From: Ciona savignyi
Lineage: Eukaryota > Chordata > Ascidiacea > Phlebobranchia > Cionidae
Direction: 5' to 3'
NCBI GenBank assembly: GCA_000149265.1
Contig: CH002962.1
Coordinates: 84,691 to 148,690, forward strand
Length of the DNA: 64,000 nucleotides
Position numbers and translations under genes: made by a program. Shown here piece after piece: positions 1 to 12,400 of the stretch. Position 1 is the stretch's first letter. The number at the start of each line of letters is the position of its first letter. Below the pieces are notes generated by a model. It saw only the letters and a program-made list of their open reading frames with translations, ran no database searches and had not been told where the DNA came from.

Positions 1-204
1 TTTTTAAGTTACCTTAAAATGTTATTCGCTGTTAATTAAGGGTAATACTAGACAATTATTACAGCGATTTTTAAACCTGCCTTTTTATATCACAGATTTC
101 GTTAATCTCTACTGCCAGATCAATATTTTAATATCATTTTGATCTATACTGCATAACATTCGAACTTCGACAACCTCCAATACAATTATCTCGAAACTCC
201 AAAA

Positions 205-3053
205 ATGGATTTTCAAAACCGCGCAGGCGGGAAGACTGGGTCTGGAGGAGTGGCCTCGATGTCAGATGCGAATCGCGATCGTAGAGAGCGGCTGCGACAA
301 CTTGCGCTGGAAACTATCGATTTAAACAAGGTTTTAACAAGGCTACTAAGAAGCTTCTCATTGCATAATTTCGATGCCAAATTTTTATCATTAAAATATT
401 TTGATACAAATTTTAAGTTGCCATTGTAAAGTTCAGGAGTTTTCTTAGGATTCAATTGGAGCAGACAATATTAGTAAATGAACGAGTAATCGTATTGTTT
501 GCAAAATCCATGTTTATTTGGTAGTATTGGCTTTGTTTCCCTTTAAAAATTAAGTTCTGTGATACATGGCATCGTCAGTTGTATATTATTGCAACCAATA
601 TGTGGGAATATTGATGGAATAATAATAACAAACTGTACAATAAAGTAATTTATTATATTTTGTGCTGTAATCAATTTCACATGACACTAATAACCATACA
701 TTACATGCGCCAAAGTCAGTATACTTGGATACTTGGAACCAAATAGGTCACACAAATTTATAAACAGACTTTACCTGGACATTGATATTTGTAAGAAACT
801 TTACCATTTAAAACAATCAACAACTTAACATAAAATTTTGTTATTCTTATTTTAATTGTTTATTTCAGGATCCATACTTCATGAAAAATCATCTCGGATC
901 ATATGAATGCAAACTATGTCTCACGCTTCACAATAATGAGGCAAGTTAGATCAATTTTAAAATTTTTGGAGTAATTCTTAATAGAACTAGGTCATTTTAT
1001 AAGATTGTGATTTTCGGATTCCAATTTTAACTTTTATTCACCCATTAAAGCAGTTAGCATTAGTCTGTTGGCATGGGCTAAAAGTCAAATGTGATCTGAT
1101 GATTAAAGTTCTAACTATATCAATTTGCCATATATAACAGTAACCTTTGTCTTATGTATTAACTTAATTTTTTTGGTACCTTGAAACTTTAGGGCAGTTA
1201 TTTAGCACACACACAAGGAAAAAAGCATCAGTCTAACCTGGGTAAAAGAGCAGCACGAGATGCCAAAGAAGCCCCAATACAACCTGCCCCGGCTAAACCC
1301 ATGGTGGAGGTAAAAAAGTTTGTCAAGATTGGACGGCCAGGCTATAAAGGTGAGACATTGCTCCATCAAATTGGCTGTGGGCATGATGTCATGTGGCGTA
1401 ATAAACCCTTGGTTAACACCAACAAAGATAAAAATTAATAATCCATCCATGGTTTGTAGAAGTTCAAACAATTAATGTTCAGACCCATGGTAGCAGTTTA
1501 ATATATTATCAACACTTTCAGTGACCAAACAAAGGGTTCCTGAATCAGGACAACAAAGCCTGTTGTTCCAAGTAGATTACCCAGAGATCGTTGAAACAAT
1601 ACAACCTCGACATCGGTTTATGTCGGCGTATGAACAGCACATTGAACCACCAGATAAAAGCTGGCAGTACCTGTTGTTTGCTGCGGAACCGTACGAAACA
1701 GTATCTTTTAAAGTAGGTTTGCATTATTATCTGGTGTCGAATTATACTGCTTATTTGTTATACCCCAAACTGGAAGTTTTAGTTTTCAACACATTTTATT
1801 TGAATTGCAATCAAATTATCTTGTTCAGCTGACTATTTAAAAGCCCTAACAACTCGACTGTAAGCATGTGGTATATATTATAATGAGACAAGATATCCTT
1901 AGGTTCCTAGTCGAGAGATAGACAAGGGAGATGGCAAGTTCTGGACGCATTGGAACAAAGATACAAAACAAGTCAGTTTACTTTGCTCATGGATTCCGGC
2001 ATATCTCATTTATACCAGTAGTCCAGTATTGAAATGTTTTATATGATATTCTCCCAATGCAATAGTTAATACTGTCTGTTAGTTGTAACCAATCAACCAC
2101 ATATGTATTGTAATAGTTCTTTAACTGGACGGTGTGTACAAGCAATGTTACGGTCATGGATAAATCCTGGCATCCCATCTACAATGGCTGAGATGTACTT
2201 TCATAATACAACCCAATAATCCATTGGGTGTGTCCCCTGAGTGCCTTGGCAAGAAAAAGAATTAGCTGGCCACCAGTTTCAGTCCCTTAACAATTAGGCT
2301 GAAAGGCGACGTCGACGTATAACCAAGCTGTTCTGACATATCCTGCTACTTAAATCGTACACATGAAGATTTTCGATCCTCTATAATATAAGTAGACCAA
2401 ACATTTACACACTACATTAGCTCTACCACATTTGTGATGATGAACGTGTATGGTCGCATGGATAATCGTCCCATGCTTCCTTCACATATTAACCAATCCT
2501 CAATTGTCTTGGAAATTAATTTGTTTTTCTTGTCCAGTTTTTCCTGCAGTTCCACTACAAGATGGAAACACGACCTCCTCCAATGATGGCCCCCCATGAT
2601 GATGAAGCCCCCCCTGGAACCTTACCCCCACCACCCCCACATGGAGATGATGAGTCGGACTTCCATGATCAGATGCCTTTTATGGGTGGCCAGCAACATC
2701 AAAATGGTGGTCCCGGAGGACCCATGCCATTTAACAACTTTAGAGGGCCTCCCCCACCAATGGGTCCGCCGATGGGAGGACCGCCGATGGGGGGTCCACC
2801 GATGGGGGGACCACCAATGGGGGGACCACCAATGGGTGGGCAACAAATGGGGGGTCCACAAAGGGGAGGGCCCCAAATGGGTGGCCCGCCTATGGGGGGA
2901 CCCCCTCAAGGCATGATGGGCCACAGACCTCCGATGGGTCCACCTATGATGAGAGGACCAGGTCATCCAGATGGGTTTATGGATCAAGGTAGGGGACTTC
3001 CCCCTCCACCACCAATGGCCCCACCTCCGGATTTAGACGACCCCGAAAATTAA
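205..3053 (+). CDS. SF3A2: Splicing factor 3A subunit 2 (SF3a66), six coding exons
   Basis: Exons: 205-330, 869-940, 1193-1349, 1522-1712, 1903-1971, 2538-3053 (stop included), joined 1131 nt, 376 residues. SF3A2 is part of the SF3a complex of the U2 snRNP and helps load U2 on the branch site in the nucleus. Seen: an N-terminus with the family stretch DPYFMKNHLGSYECKLCLTL followed by the matrin-type C2H2 zinc finger (CKLC...H...H, about residues 56-75), VKKFVKIGRPGYKVTKQR, and the core RHRFMSAYEQHIEPPDKSWQ, all near-identical to metazoan SF3A2. The last exon adds a Pro/Gly/Met-rich tail built of MGGPP-like repeats, replacing the Pro-rich heptads of the vertebrate protein. The start is the first ATG, at the family N-terminus MDFQNRAGGKTGSGG. 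Phases agree at every junction. Intron 2 (941-1192) begins GC rather than GT. The gene converges with the RhoGEF gene on the other strand. Confidence 0.96.
941..1192 (+). other. SF3A2: GC-AG intron (intron 2 of SF3A2)
   Basis: The exon upstream ends GAG and is followed by GCAAGT; the intron closes with TTTAG before GGC AGT TAT. This junction keeps the conserved order HNNE-GSYLAH. The only nearby GT lies five bases further in and would shift the frame. GCAAGT after AG is the classical minor GC donor recognised by the U2-type spliceosome. Confidence 0.88.
2200..2325 (-). repeat. tRNA-derived SINE family A, decayed fragment
   Basis: Inside SF3A2 intron 5. Recognisable from the AATCCATTGGGT...CCTGAGTGCCTTGGCAAG and AGGCTGAAAGGCGACG blocks shared with the other family A copies. 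Confidence 0.6.
2758..2935 (+). repeat. In-frame MGGPP minisatellite in SF3A2 tail
   Basis: Tandem imperfect 12-15 nt units (ATGGGNGGNCCNCC and variants) encode repeated MGGPP / MGGPQ blocks. Third positions vary (ggg, gga, ggt), so the array is not freshly expanded throughout, but four consecutive units are nearly the same. Confidence 0.8.
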
Positions 3054-3096
3054 CAGAACTAAATACCAAACCAAACAACTTTGAAAATTTCGTTGT

Positions 3097-3102
3097 AATA
3101 AA
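3097..3102 (+). promoter_or_regulatory. Poly(A) signal of SF3A2
   Basis: Canonical AATAAA 44 bases after the SF3A2 stop codon. Confidence 0.6.
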
Positions 3103-3324
3103 GAAATACGAAAATAGAAAAATTGTAGAAACTATGTTGAAAGAAGATGAAGAAGTTTGTTAACGGGTCGCACGTCTGCTTAGAGTGATGTTTTAAACAT
3201 AAAAAATGGTATGTTGTCCCTTCAGTACATCACAACTCGATTTATCCGCGGTAATAAAAAAGTCCTGGCCACAAGGGTTAGCGGGGGCGATTAAAGTGGC
3301 TAATGGGTATTATTTGATAAACCT

Positions 3325-3330
3325 TTTATT
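3325..3330 (-). promoter_or_regulatory. Candidate poly(A) signal of the RhoGEF gene
   Basis: TTTATT on the plus strand reads AATAAA on the minus strand, about 160 bases past the RhoGEF stop. The two convergent genes would have 3' ends roughly 220 bases apart. Confidence 0.4.
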
Positions 3331-3492
3331 TCCAAGAATTGATTAGAAATCGTATTGTCAAAACCACTACCGCGTGTAATATCAGTTAGGCCAGAGATCG
3401 AGTCCGCAATGCCTCGTGTGTCGGTACTTTTTAAAACCACAACGAGACCGGGATCATCCCTTGTTCTGTAGCTAATCAATGAAAATGGAATT

Positions 3493-6400
3493 TTATGTCT
3501 CGTGTGTGGAAGACGACGAATGTGACATTTTTGACTTTCTCCTAAACGACATTTTGAAGAAAGATTTTGAACGATTTTTTCGAATTTGCGGTGAGGTAGT
3601 ATTGTCTTTCGTTGTGGTATCTTGGACAGCAGCGTTGTTCGTGTGTTTCACTTCGAGCTTTTGGCTCTTCGGGTGCAGAAAGGATGAGAGAGATGAGAAT
3701 ATGACTGTCTCGAATGGTTGGTGCGCTTGTTTGCGAGTCCTGTGGTTAATATTCAAAATTACCTATAGGGAAGTTACTTTTGTATTCCTCGTGCGGGAGA
3801 AGGCCAGGCGTTTATGTTGGTCGGGTTATCGTCACAATGGACCAAACAGTAACGGTCGGGCTTTCGAAGCTGTTTCAGGGGGATTAGGATAAGATAGATG
3901 TTTATCCGAGTTGATGGGACAACGTAGTGCGTTGTAATATAGATGATCGTCAGACTACATTATGTCCATGGTCTGATTAACAGAGCTATCGTAGAGTATT
4001 GTAGGTCTGTATTTTAAATACATGACTCTTGTTTTATTTCGATCCATTAACCCAGTGGGTCCGAGAAGACTAAAGGTGGATAACAAACTTACAATCTGCT
4101 AGGTCAAAACTTTCTTTCTTAAACGCTGGTTTTAATAATTCACTCTACACTGCGTGTGGCGGGGAAAAACAGATCCTACCAACCTGTCAATGCACGAGAA
4201 CTTCCACTGCAAGATGGTGACCCAATCCCGCCTTTCTTGCCCGCTAGTCGTGTACATGTAATACGTTCGGTCTGCCATTTTTATTCTGAAAGTAAAACGT
4301 GTGATAGCTGTGTAGGGTTAAGCACAAGACGGAGCAACCTGTTAAAATAATCCATAAATTTTCTTGCTCTGCATTTTTAGTCCGTCCCGTTGGTCTAACG
4401 GTAAAGTGCGTCGCCTTTCAATCGAAAGGTTGAAGGTGCGAAACTGGTCGCTGGCTAGTCGGTTGTGTCCTTGGGCAAGGCATTTTACGGACATTGCCTG
4501 AACCCAGCGGATTAATGGGTTCTACCAAATTGAAGGAACGTGTCTGTCATATACAATACACTGCAATAGCTCCGGTAACCCGACGATAGGCGCAAGGTGA
4601 TCTGACGATTGCCCGTGTGTTAAACCACTTGGTTTTCCCACTCACGGGAATAAAGATGAATATCCTATCCTATCCTCCTATTTCCACGGTGGTGTGGCTA
4701 AATGGTTAAGGCGGCCGATACATATACCGACTAAAATATTAAAACGGTCCGAGTAACGATCCCATCATGGGTTCGAAACTTGGCTCGGTTAAAAAAAATA
4801 AAAAAGCTCTGCATTTCGGGAAATTTTCCCCCGAATTGGGCGCTCGGGGCGAGTTAGCCTCGGAAATAATCCCAACGACTTTCCTTCCACGTACAATGCA
4901 ATAGGAACCTACAAACAAAAGCGAACATACCAAACACTGTCATACTTCCACCGAACCTCTAAGAACAAACATTCTACCCTAGACCCCCTACCCAAAGGCG
5001 AAAGGTCTCCCAATATGGTCAGCATTATCTTCCATGGAAATATAAGAAGTTAGATCCAAGGTTTTCAGCGGCTGCTTATCTGCTGGTTCGCTGTAGTAAC
5101 GAAGCTGGTACCCGCTCAGCGTGAACCAGCGGATGTTCCAAGACTTGACCGACCCTCCCCGCTTTGTCATGAAGCCTTGTTTGGTCAAACACTGTGGAAA
5201 TGTTAGTTTTGTACAACTACGATGGGATAGGATATTCATGTTTATCCATCTTTATCGTAAATGAAAAAACCAAGAGGGTTAACACACGGGCAATCTCGCG
5301 CCCACCATCGGATTACCGGAGCTATTGCAGTGTGTTGTGTATGAAACATACGTTCCTTCAATTTAACAGAACTCATTAATCCGCTGGGTTCAGGCAATGT
5401 CCATTAAGTGCCTTGCCCAAGGACACAACCGACTAGCTAGCGACCATTTTTAAACCTACAACCCTTCGGCTGAAAGGCGTTGCACTAAACTGCCAGATTA
5501 AGCGGTCGGATTAAACTAGGTAAATATTGCAGTGTCAGGCACAAACCGTACCAAGCAAATTATCTAGTTATCCTGGGCTCGAAACCTGGCATGTTAAAAA
5601 CTAACCTTTAATTCGGATTCAACTAGGGCACAGTAAAAACGAAATCACGGAGAATCCAATGAACTTGTATTTAAAGCCACAGCTAATAGATCAAATCTAA
5701 GGGGACCACGATATCTAAACTTACCCCCGACTTTTCCCACGATTCACACAAGTTATCTACGTCACGAATGGCTTGCATCGTTATAGCTTGTCGCTGGGTT
5801 TCGTTTACTGTTGCTGTGACTCCTTCCATCATCTGTGACGTCAATGTATGTACAATGCTCATTGTTAATAAACCAAGCAAGTTCTCTCTCAGCTTTATCA
5901 TATACACAGTCAGTATCATTTTGAGAATTATGTTGAATGTGGTTTATTTTGTTCTTTGTCCATAGAATTGTGTTGTAAATATGGCGCAGACAGATAGCTG
6001 AACTTTGTTGTGGTTATCAAGGATGTTTTGTTTAGAAATATGCACGATCAAGAAAAATATGACACAAATAAACGTTGAAATGGTGAGGGCAAGGTGGTAA
6101 ACAGACTTTCCTGAACACAGTAAATTATTGGGTTCATTAAAGATGTACCAGAGTTTTCATTATATAAAATACCCAATTAACCCGACTGTGGGCATGAGGC
6201 AATCTCGCTATTTTTCCGATTACAACTCCACGACATTCTCCCATTTGGGAAATCGCACAGATGTACAGGTGGTTTTCTTATCACCGAAACAACTTACGCT
6301 CATTGCCTTATTAACCGGGTCGGCGTCTGGATGTGCGTCGTTTGTAAACTTCTTTAATTCCCGAAGCAACAACGGATACTTGCATAGCCGTTGCACCGGG

Positions 6401-9400
6401 GATATTATGAAACCTTCTAAGTGCAGGAACTTCCGCGTTTTGCTGGCGACTTGGTTTTTCCAGTCCTGGAAAGTACGAATTCTGATCATTTGCTTGCAGA
6501 AGTTATTACAAGCTTGGTATACTTCATTGCTCTAGCAGTCGGTGGAGTTGACAATTTGTTTTGTTTTGTTCCATACTTACCGGGCGAATTAAAAATACAG
6601 TCAGTATGAACGTTAATGCCACAAAAAATTAGGAAAAAGTAAAAAGCAACAACATCGCATTTAATTGGCACATTATTTCCATGGTAGATGATAAAAAATG
6701 AGTGGTGTGCTGATGCTTAATCTGGGTTTTACACTTTATTAGTGACCGGTCATGCCTGTCAATTTGGACGATTTTTTTTACAGTTTGTCTATAATGCTTT
6801 TACACCTATTAGATATATCCACGTAGAAAATAAGCCTGGTAATTTACTAGGTCAAATCGTGAAGTCGATATCGGACCAGCCATTGTAAGGTTGTTTGTTT
6901 TAAAAAGCAAATTGCTTATGAACACAATGTTTAAGATAACCCTATATTTTCATGAGAAACAAAGTCAGTACTATTGCCCATCGTTATTTCCTGACGTTCG
7001 GCAACATATATTCTGCTTCTTCGGTGCAGATCACTTAAAAATTGATATTATTTGCTTATTATCTATCTTACATCAACGAGTTCTTTAACGGCTGGATCAT
7101 CCTGCAGTATGTAGCTGATCTTCTGTGCGTTGTTGAAGTTAGCGCAGTACTCCCCATACACCGAGAAATCGTTGCGCTGCAGAGTATACATTACACGTTT
7201 GGAATGAAGTGCAAGTGAATTGTATTAAACAGTAGAATGGGATGATCATGTTTACCTACGACTAGAGGTGTTAGGATACAGGAAGTGTTAAAACGTGGAA
7301 CTTATAAGAGCATTACGTAACCGGTATTAGTCAAAATGACAAGCGTCAACGTGTGGAAACAAGGATTATGTTGCCCATTGGTTAACGCAACTAATTCATT
7401 CGTATACCAAATTCTATATAAAAAAGCCCATCATGGGTTTGAAACTTGGCTCTCTAAAAAAGGATTCATGCTTGGGTTCTCGAAACTATACAGCTAGTTT
7501 AGTTATTTTAGTTTATTTGTTGCTGCTTTGTTACACTAAAGAAGAATAGAACAAAAGTGGTAAATAATGATTAGATTCATTTTTCAAGTTTTGTTAAACA
7601 CAATCAACCACTGTGGGGTAAAAACAAAGTCCGTTAAATGTCTTACCCACCAGGTAACCGACGGTTTTCGGGTTGCCAAATATCATTAAGAATGCCGTGT
7701 AAACCGTTTTGTTTGGGGTCATACTGATGTTGACGCCGTTTTTGGGTTGTTTATATATGTTATATTAAAAAATGGCGTCTAACGCTTACATGTTTTAAAA
7801 AGATTTCTCCGATACGATTGGTATGGAATGGATAGGGGTCCATAGCTTCCTTTAACGACGCATAGAAAGTGACGTGAAGTTTGTGGATCTCTCGGATGTT
7901 CGACAGCATGTCAGTCACAGTCTCACTGGTGCATGACGGAATCTTGTCGTCACGTGAGCAGCGCTGAAGACTCGGTATCATAACCTAAGAGGAAATGCAT
8001 TTTGTTTCTTGTCTATGTGTACTTTGCAAATATTGCTTCAATAGTGGTGACAAAATACGTGACTCGCGTTTCCTAGAATTTCCATTGTTATAATTTATTA
8101 TGAGCTGTTTATGGTGATAAACGGAAAGAGCCCTTTCAAGATTATTCTGATCGGACAATAGTTCAAGTTCGATAACTTCTACAAATTGTTAATAAGCACA
8201 TTCCAAATACCAGGAGTGGCCTTATGCACAACAGGTTCGGCATGATAGCAAGGTGAGTGAGTGCGCGAGCTTTAAAACCGGTTTCTAGCTGGTCGGTTGT
8301 GTCCTTGGTCGATGCACTTAGCGGAAATCATCCAAAAGAACATCTTAATCACACACAACACGTTGCAAAACCTCCGGTTAACCAAATGTAAGTTAATCTA
8401 TTATTTGCCTGTGTGTTAAGGCCCCTTGCTTATTTCCATTTGCAGGGATAAGACATGAATATCATCCATTTTTTAAATCACTAGTTTATTATTATAAAAT
8501 TAAAAGAATTAGTTATTGACAAATATTGCCTTAAACGGTTGCTATAAAATTGTTGGGCAATTTTTCATTGATTCCGTTTTTAAAAGGTATAAAAATAATA
8601 TCCGCATTCGTCACGCAATTATACATGTCTTGCGGGATATGATCAAGTAATTTGCTCACGTAATACATAATTGATGGAATTAACATTACGTAATTAGCTC
8701 TCTTATTTCTTTTAAATGAAAAGCATTGTTTTTTACATTTCCGATAAACATTGATTTTACTGTGTTTTCTTATATTCATGTTATTTATACATTAAAGTAC
8801 AACATCGAAATTCGTCGTGTCTGGTCTGACAGTGGTCTGTTAAGGCAGCGTCCTGTTAACCACACTTTAATTCTATCACGTTTAGACGTAAGACTTAAAT
8901 ACTTGATAAACACCATCAACTTACGTCCACAATAAATTGAAGTAAATTCGTGTAATCATCCTCAGTATCCAAGATCTCCTTAAGCACATACATTCTTAAC
9001 CTTTGTTCGTTGGTTAGATGTCCTCTACCATGGCCGTCGTCCTGTCCTTCCGCCTCGACTATCTGCATGGATCGCATGGTCTTGCGAACCGTTCTGTGGA
9101 AAATAATAACATATATAAATTACCCGTAGTGTTCAGGTAACAGCTTCCGGTTAATGACTGGGTGGTACTACGTCGAACGAACACTGCTTAGTACGGAAAT
9201 ACGAACATTTCTGATAATCTTTTACCCGTCCTAACTGCGTTTAGTTGAAAACTAGGGATATTCATACTTAATTACACTCCCTAAAATATATTGTGGTTAC
9301 CTTGGATTTTAACTAACTTTAAACAATATTATCGTATCCACTAGAAACTAGTTGTACGAGGCAATTAACGAGGGCCAACAGTAAACCGCAGGGGCCCACA

Positions 9401-12400
9401 CTGCCGTACGTTAGTATAGGAAGAAATAAAGGCGGAGAATACTTAAAGGTATACGACCCCATATGGGACAAACTTAATTACCTGAAACAAAATATAGAAT
9501 ATATAAACCATACCTGATAACTAACCAAAAACTTTCACTAATCAGAAAACCTGAGGTACTAATAACTGGACATGTACTATGTTAACATACTACGCTACAT
9601 CAGGTTTGTAAATATTTTGATTTAAAAATACCGCACGCTGTAATCGGACTTGCGTATTGACTACACAGTGCACATTGTGTGGAGTACAGATGTGCTAATT
9701 AAAAATACAGAGCTGTTAAAAATAAACGGGGATCGTGGGTGATATGGCGATGTGTTCCGGTATTAGCGTTCACAACAATATGAATCAATGTCACACACGA
9801 GATTTTGGTCGATACATCGATTGTTTTTGTATCCTGACGAAGGGAAGGAAAAAACAATTTAAAGGATTTAACACTGTTATCATGCTGGTCCATTTACCGA
9901 AGCTTATACAGTACTTGATAACACTACACAATCTGATGTGTTCTGTTTGACCATATGTTACGCAGCTAGATGGATAGATCCGGTGCCATTCTATTCTTAA
10001 GTTTAATACCATTAGACACAAACTTCACGTTTACACCATATTACCTCTTATGTGTGGAACAAAGAGACTCTTGTTACGTCAATAACGTCATCTGTTTCTG
10101 AAGTTGTTTGGTTGGAGATTTCGTTTTTAAGAAATGTCTCTAATTGGCCTTTGTTTTGTAAATAGTTTTTTAGTTACGAGACCTGAATATAACATCATTA
10201 GTCAGCATCTTGCTACCTTCTTATAATGATGTGGGTATCATTATAAAACAAACTTTAAAACTCGCGTTTTAGGCATAAACAGAGTAACTTCTAGATTATC
10301 CTACTTTACTGTTTAATCCTGCTTTGTGAACATAGGTCATAGACTAACAACTAACTTAATACAAAATACAGCCGACCATATCATATAACAGCAAAATAGA
10401 TAACGGAAAAATAGTGTAATCTAAACGCACCACTGAGGCTAAATCAAGTACCAACACTTAGCAACTAATACTGCCTGAACGAATTTGAAATGTTTCCACA
10501 AAACACCGGCTGCTAAGAAACACCTTTAAAATCTATTTTAGCGCCTAGGCAGATATGCAATTCTAAATTTACAAATTATCTTTCCATCAACCACCGGGCT
10601 TCCTCAAAACCACTTACACGAATGCGCGGATACTACAGCCACAATGTATAAGAACGTAGTGCGTATATAGTTTAAATTCGTTTTTCTTTGCAGTGCTTTT
10701 TTACGTATCATAAACCAATCAATATTAAGAAGGTGGTAACCACAACCATGTCGATTTATAAGTTACAGTTGATTTTAAAGCCGTGAAATTGGAATCAAGT
10801 TCGGTAAAATACGATGGGAACGTCAAATAAAACACTAAACCTGTATGTTATACCATTCACAATATTTTCCTCTCAGTTTGAGTATTGCTCCAAAAACTGT
10901 GAAATAACAAATACACCTGTACACTAATAACGTTACTTAGCACTTGAAATCAATACGTTTATGCTAGAGCTAACTATTTCAAAATGTTATTGTACTTTAC
11001 AGTATAGCATATCAATCGCGTAAGTTCCGGAATATAGCAAGCATACAAACAAAACATTGCTACGTAACAATTAATTTGGTTCTGTATAAGCCTGTGACCG
11101 AATGCACTTAGAAACGAAGAAATGGTTTATGGAATTTAAGGACTAACTTTACCAACAAAGAAATGTTTTTTTTATAAATGCCTTTAATTTAAAATATGGC
11201 GAAAAAGTTATAAAATGATTCACCTTTGAAAATCAAGTTTATAAAACTTCATTCTGTTTGTCTGTGTGTGATGTATAATTATACAACATTACATTCGGTG
11301 TGTATACTTTATAAGTATACAGAGTGTATGTGCATCGTGGATTTTCACGTCTTTCGTCGTTATCATATATAATTCTGTGAATAATACCCTGTCTAAGTGC
11401 GCCATCTGTATTTTTGTTCAGTATATAATGCATACCTTCAGTTAAAAACATTCATAAGCGCCAACTGCATTTCTTCAACAAATATCTGTCCAATAAATCA
11501 TCTTAAACTATTAATCTCGATAAGTGCGCCACTGCACATCAGTATCTTTTATTGGCGAATATCTTTCTGAACGCGAATACGCTTTACCACTAATCATCGA
11601 ATTGTGCGGAATTTTGTTATATACCAATCCTAGTTTAATTTAAATCGATGACGTCATATTATTAAAGAGATCAAATAAGGAATTCACGTTTTGTGACTTA
11701 ATAAATAATTTTAGTGGACACGCAAAACCAAAACCTATTAAAATTTATTAAAAAAATATTGGGAATTCCGGTTTAAAAAATTGGACAAATTAAGTTTCAA
11801 GTTTTTGTTCTTCCGATATCCAAATTTGTTTTGATATTTATGTTTTATAAAAATAATATTTCAATATAAAAGTGATCGTACCTTCCACGTTTCATGATTC
11901 CATGAACAACCGATTTCTTTCGCTGCATGTTCTTCACTCGTCGTTCAACTGCGCTGTGACTGCTCTCTTGGCTTGCTATGCTCGCCGTTCGGCTTCTGAA
12001 GGGTGGAACAAAGTTAAGAACCGAACTTAAAACAAATTATTAACGAAACGCATTAGTTGTGAGGTTTGTACTGTAGTATAATGAGTTAGTGACCATGATT
12101 CTTGGTCCTAGGTTATAAATATAGAAATTTAAGAAGTAGCGGTTTAATCAATATTGTGACGTCATACCGTGACGACGTTGGTACTATAATGTCGCTGTAA
12201 CAGTCACAAATAATTGAGATATTGCTGTCAAATATATCTTAAAATAACGTATTATGTAATTATTTTGCATGATACTGGAAAATGTTTTTTAGTGCAAATG
12301 TGATGTATTTTTTAAAGTTTTTATCCCAGGATGTGCTCGTAAGACCGTTTTATATATAGAGCGGTATATAAATTGGCCGCATTAACCATTCGAACATAAT

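Noticed and set aside
3479..3892. 137-residue plus-strand open frame with hydrophobic stretches
   Set aside because: It lies antisense to the last RhoGEF exon (3493-3739), which is joined by exact phase and splice sites to the PH exon. The plus frame has no homology or gene context.
4381..4460. tRNA gene on the basis of A and B boxes
   Set aside because: The boxes head a SINE with several other copies in the window, and no cloverleaf with a proper acceptor stem is evident.
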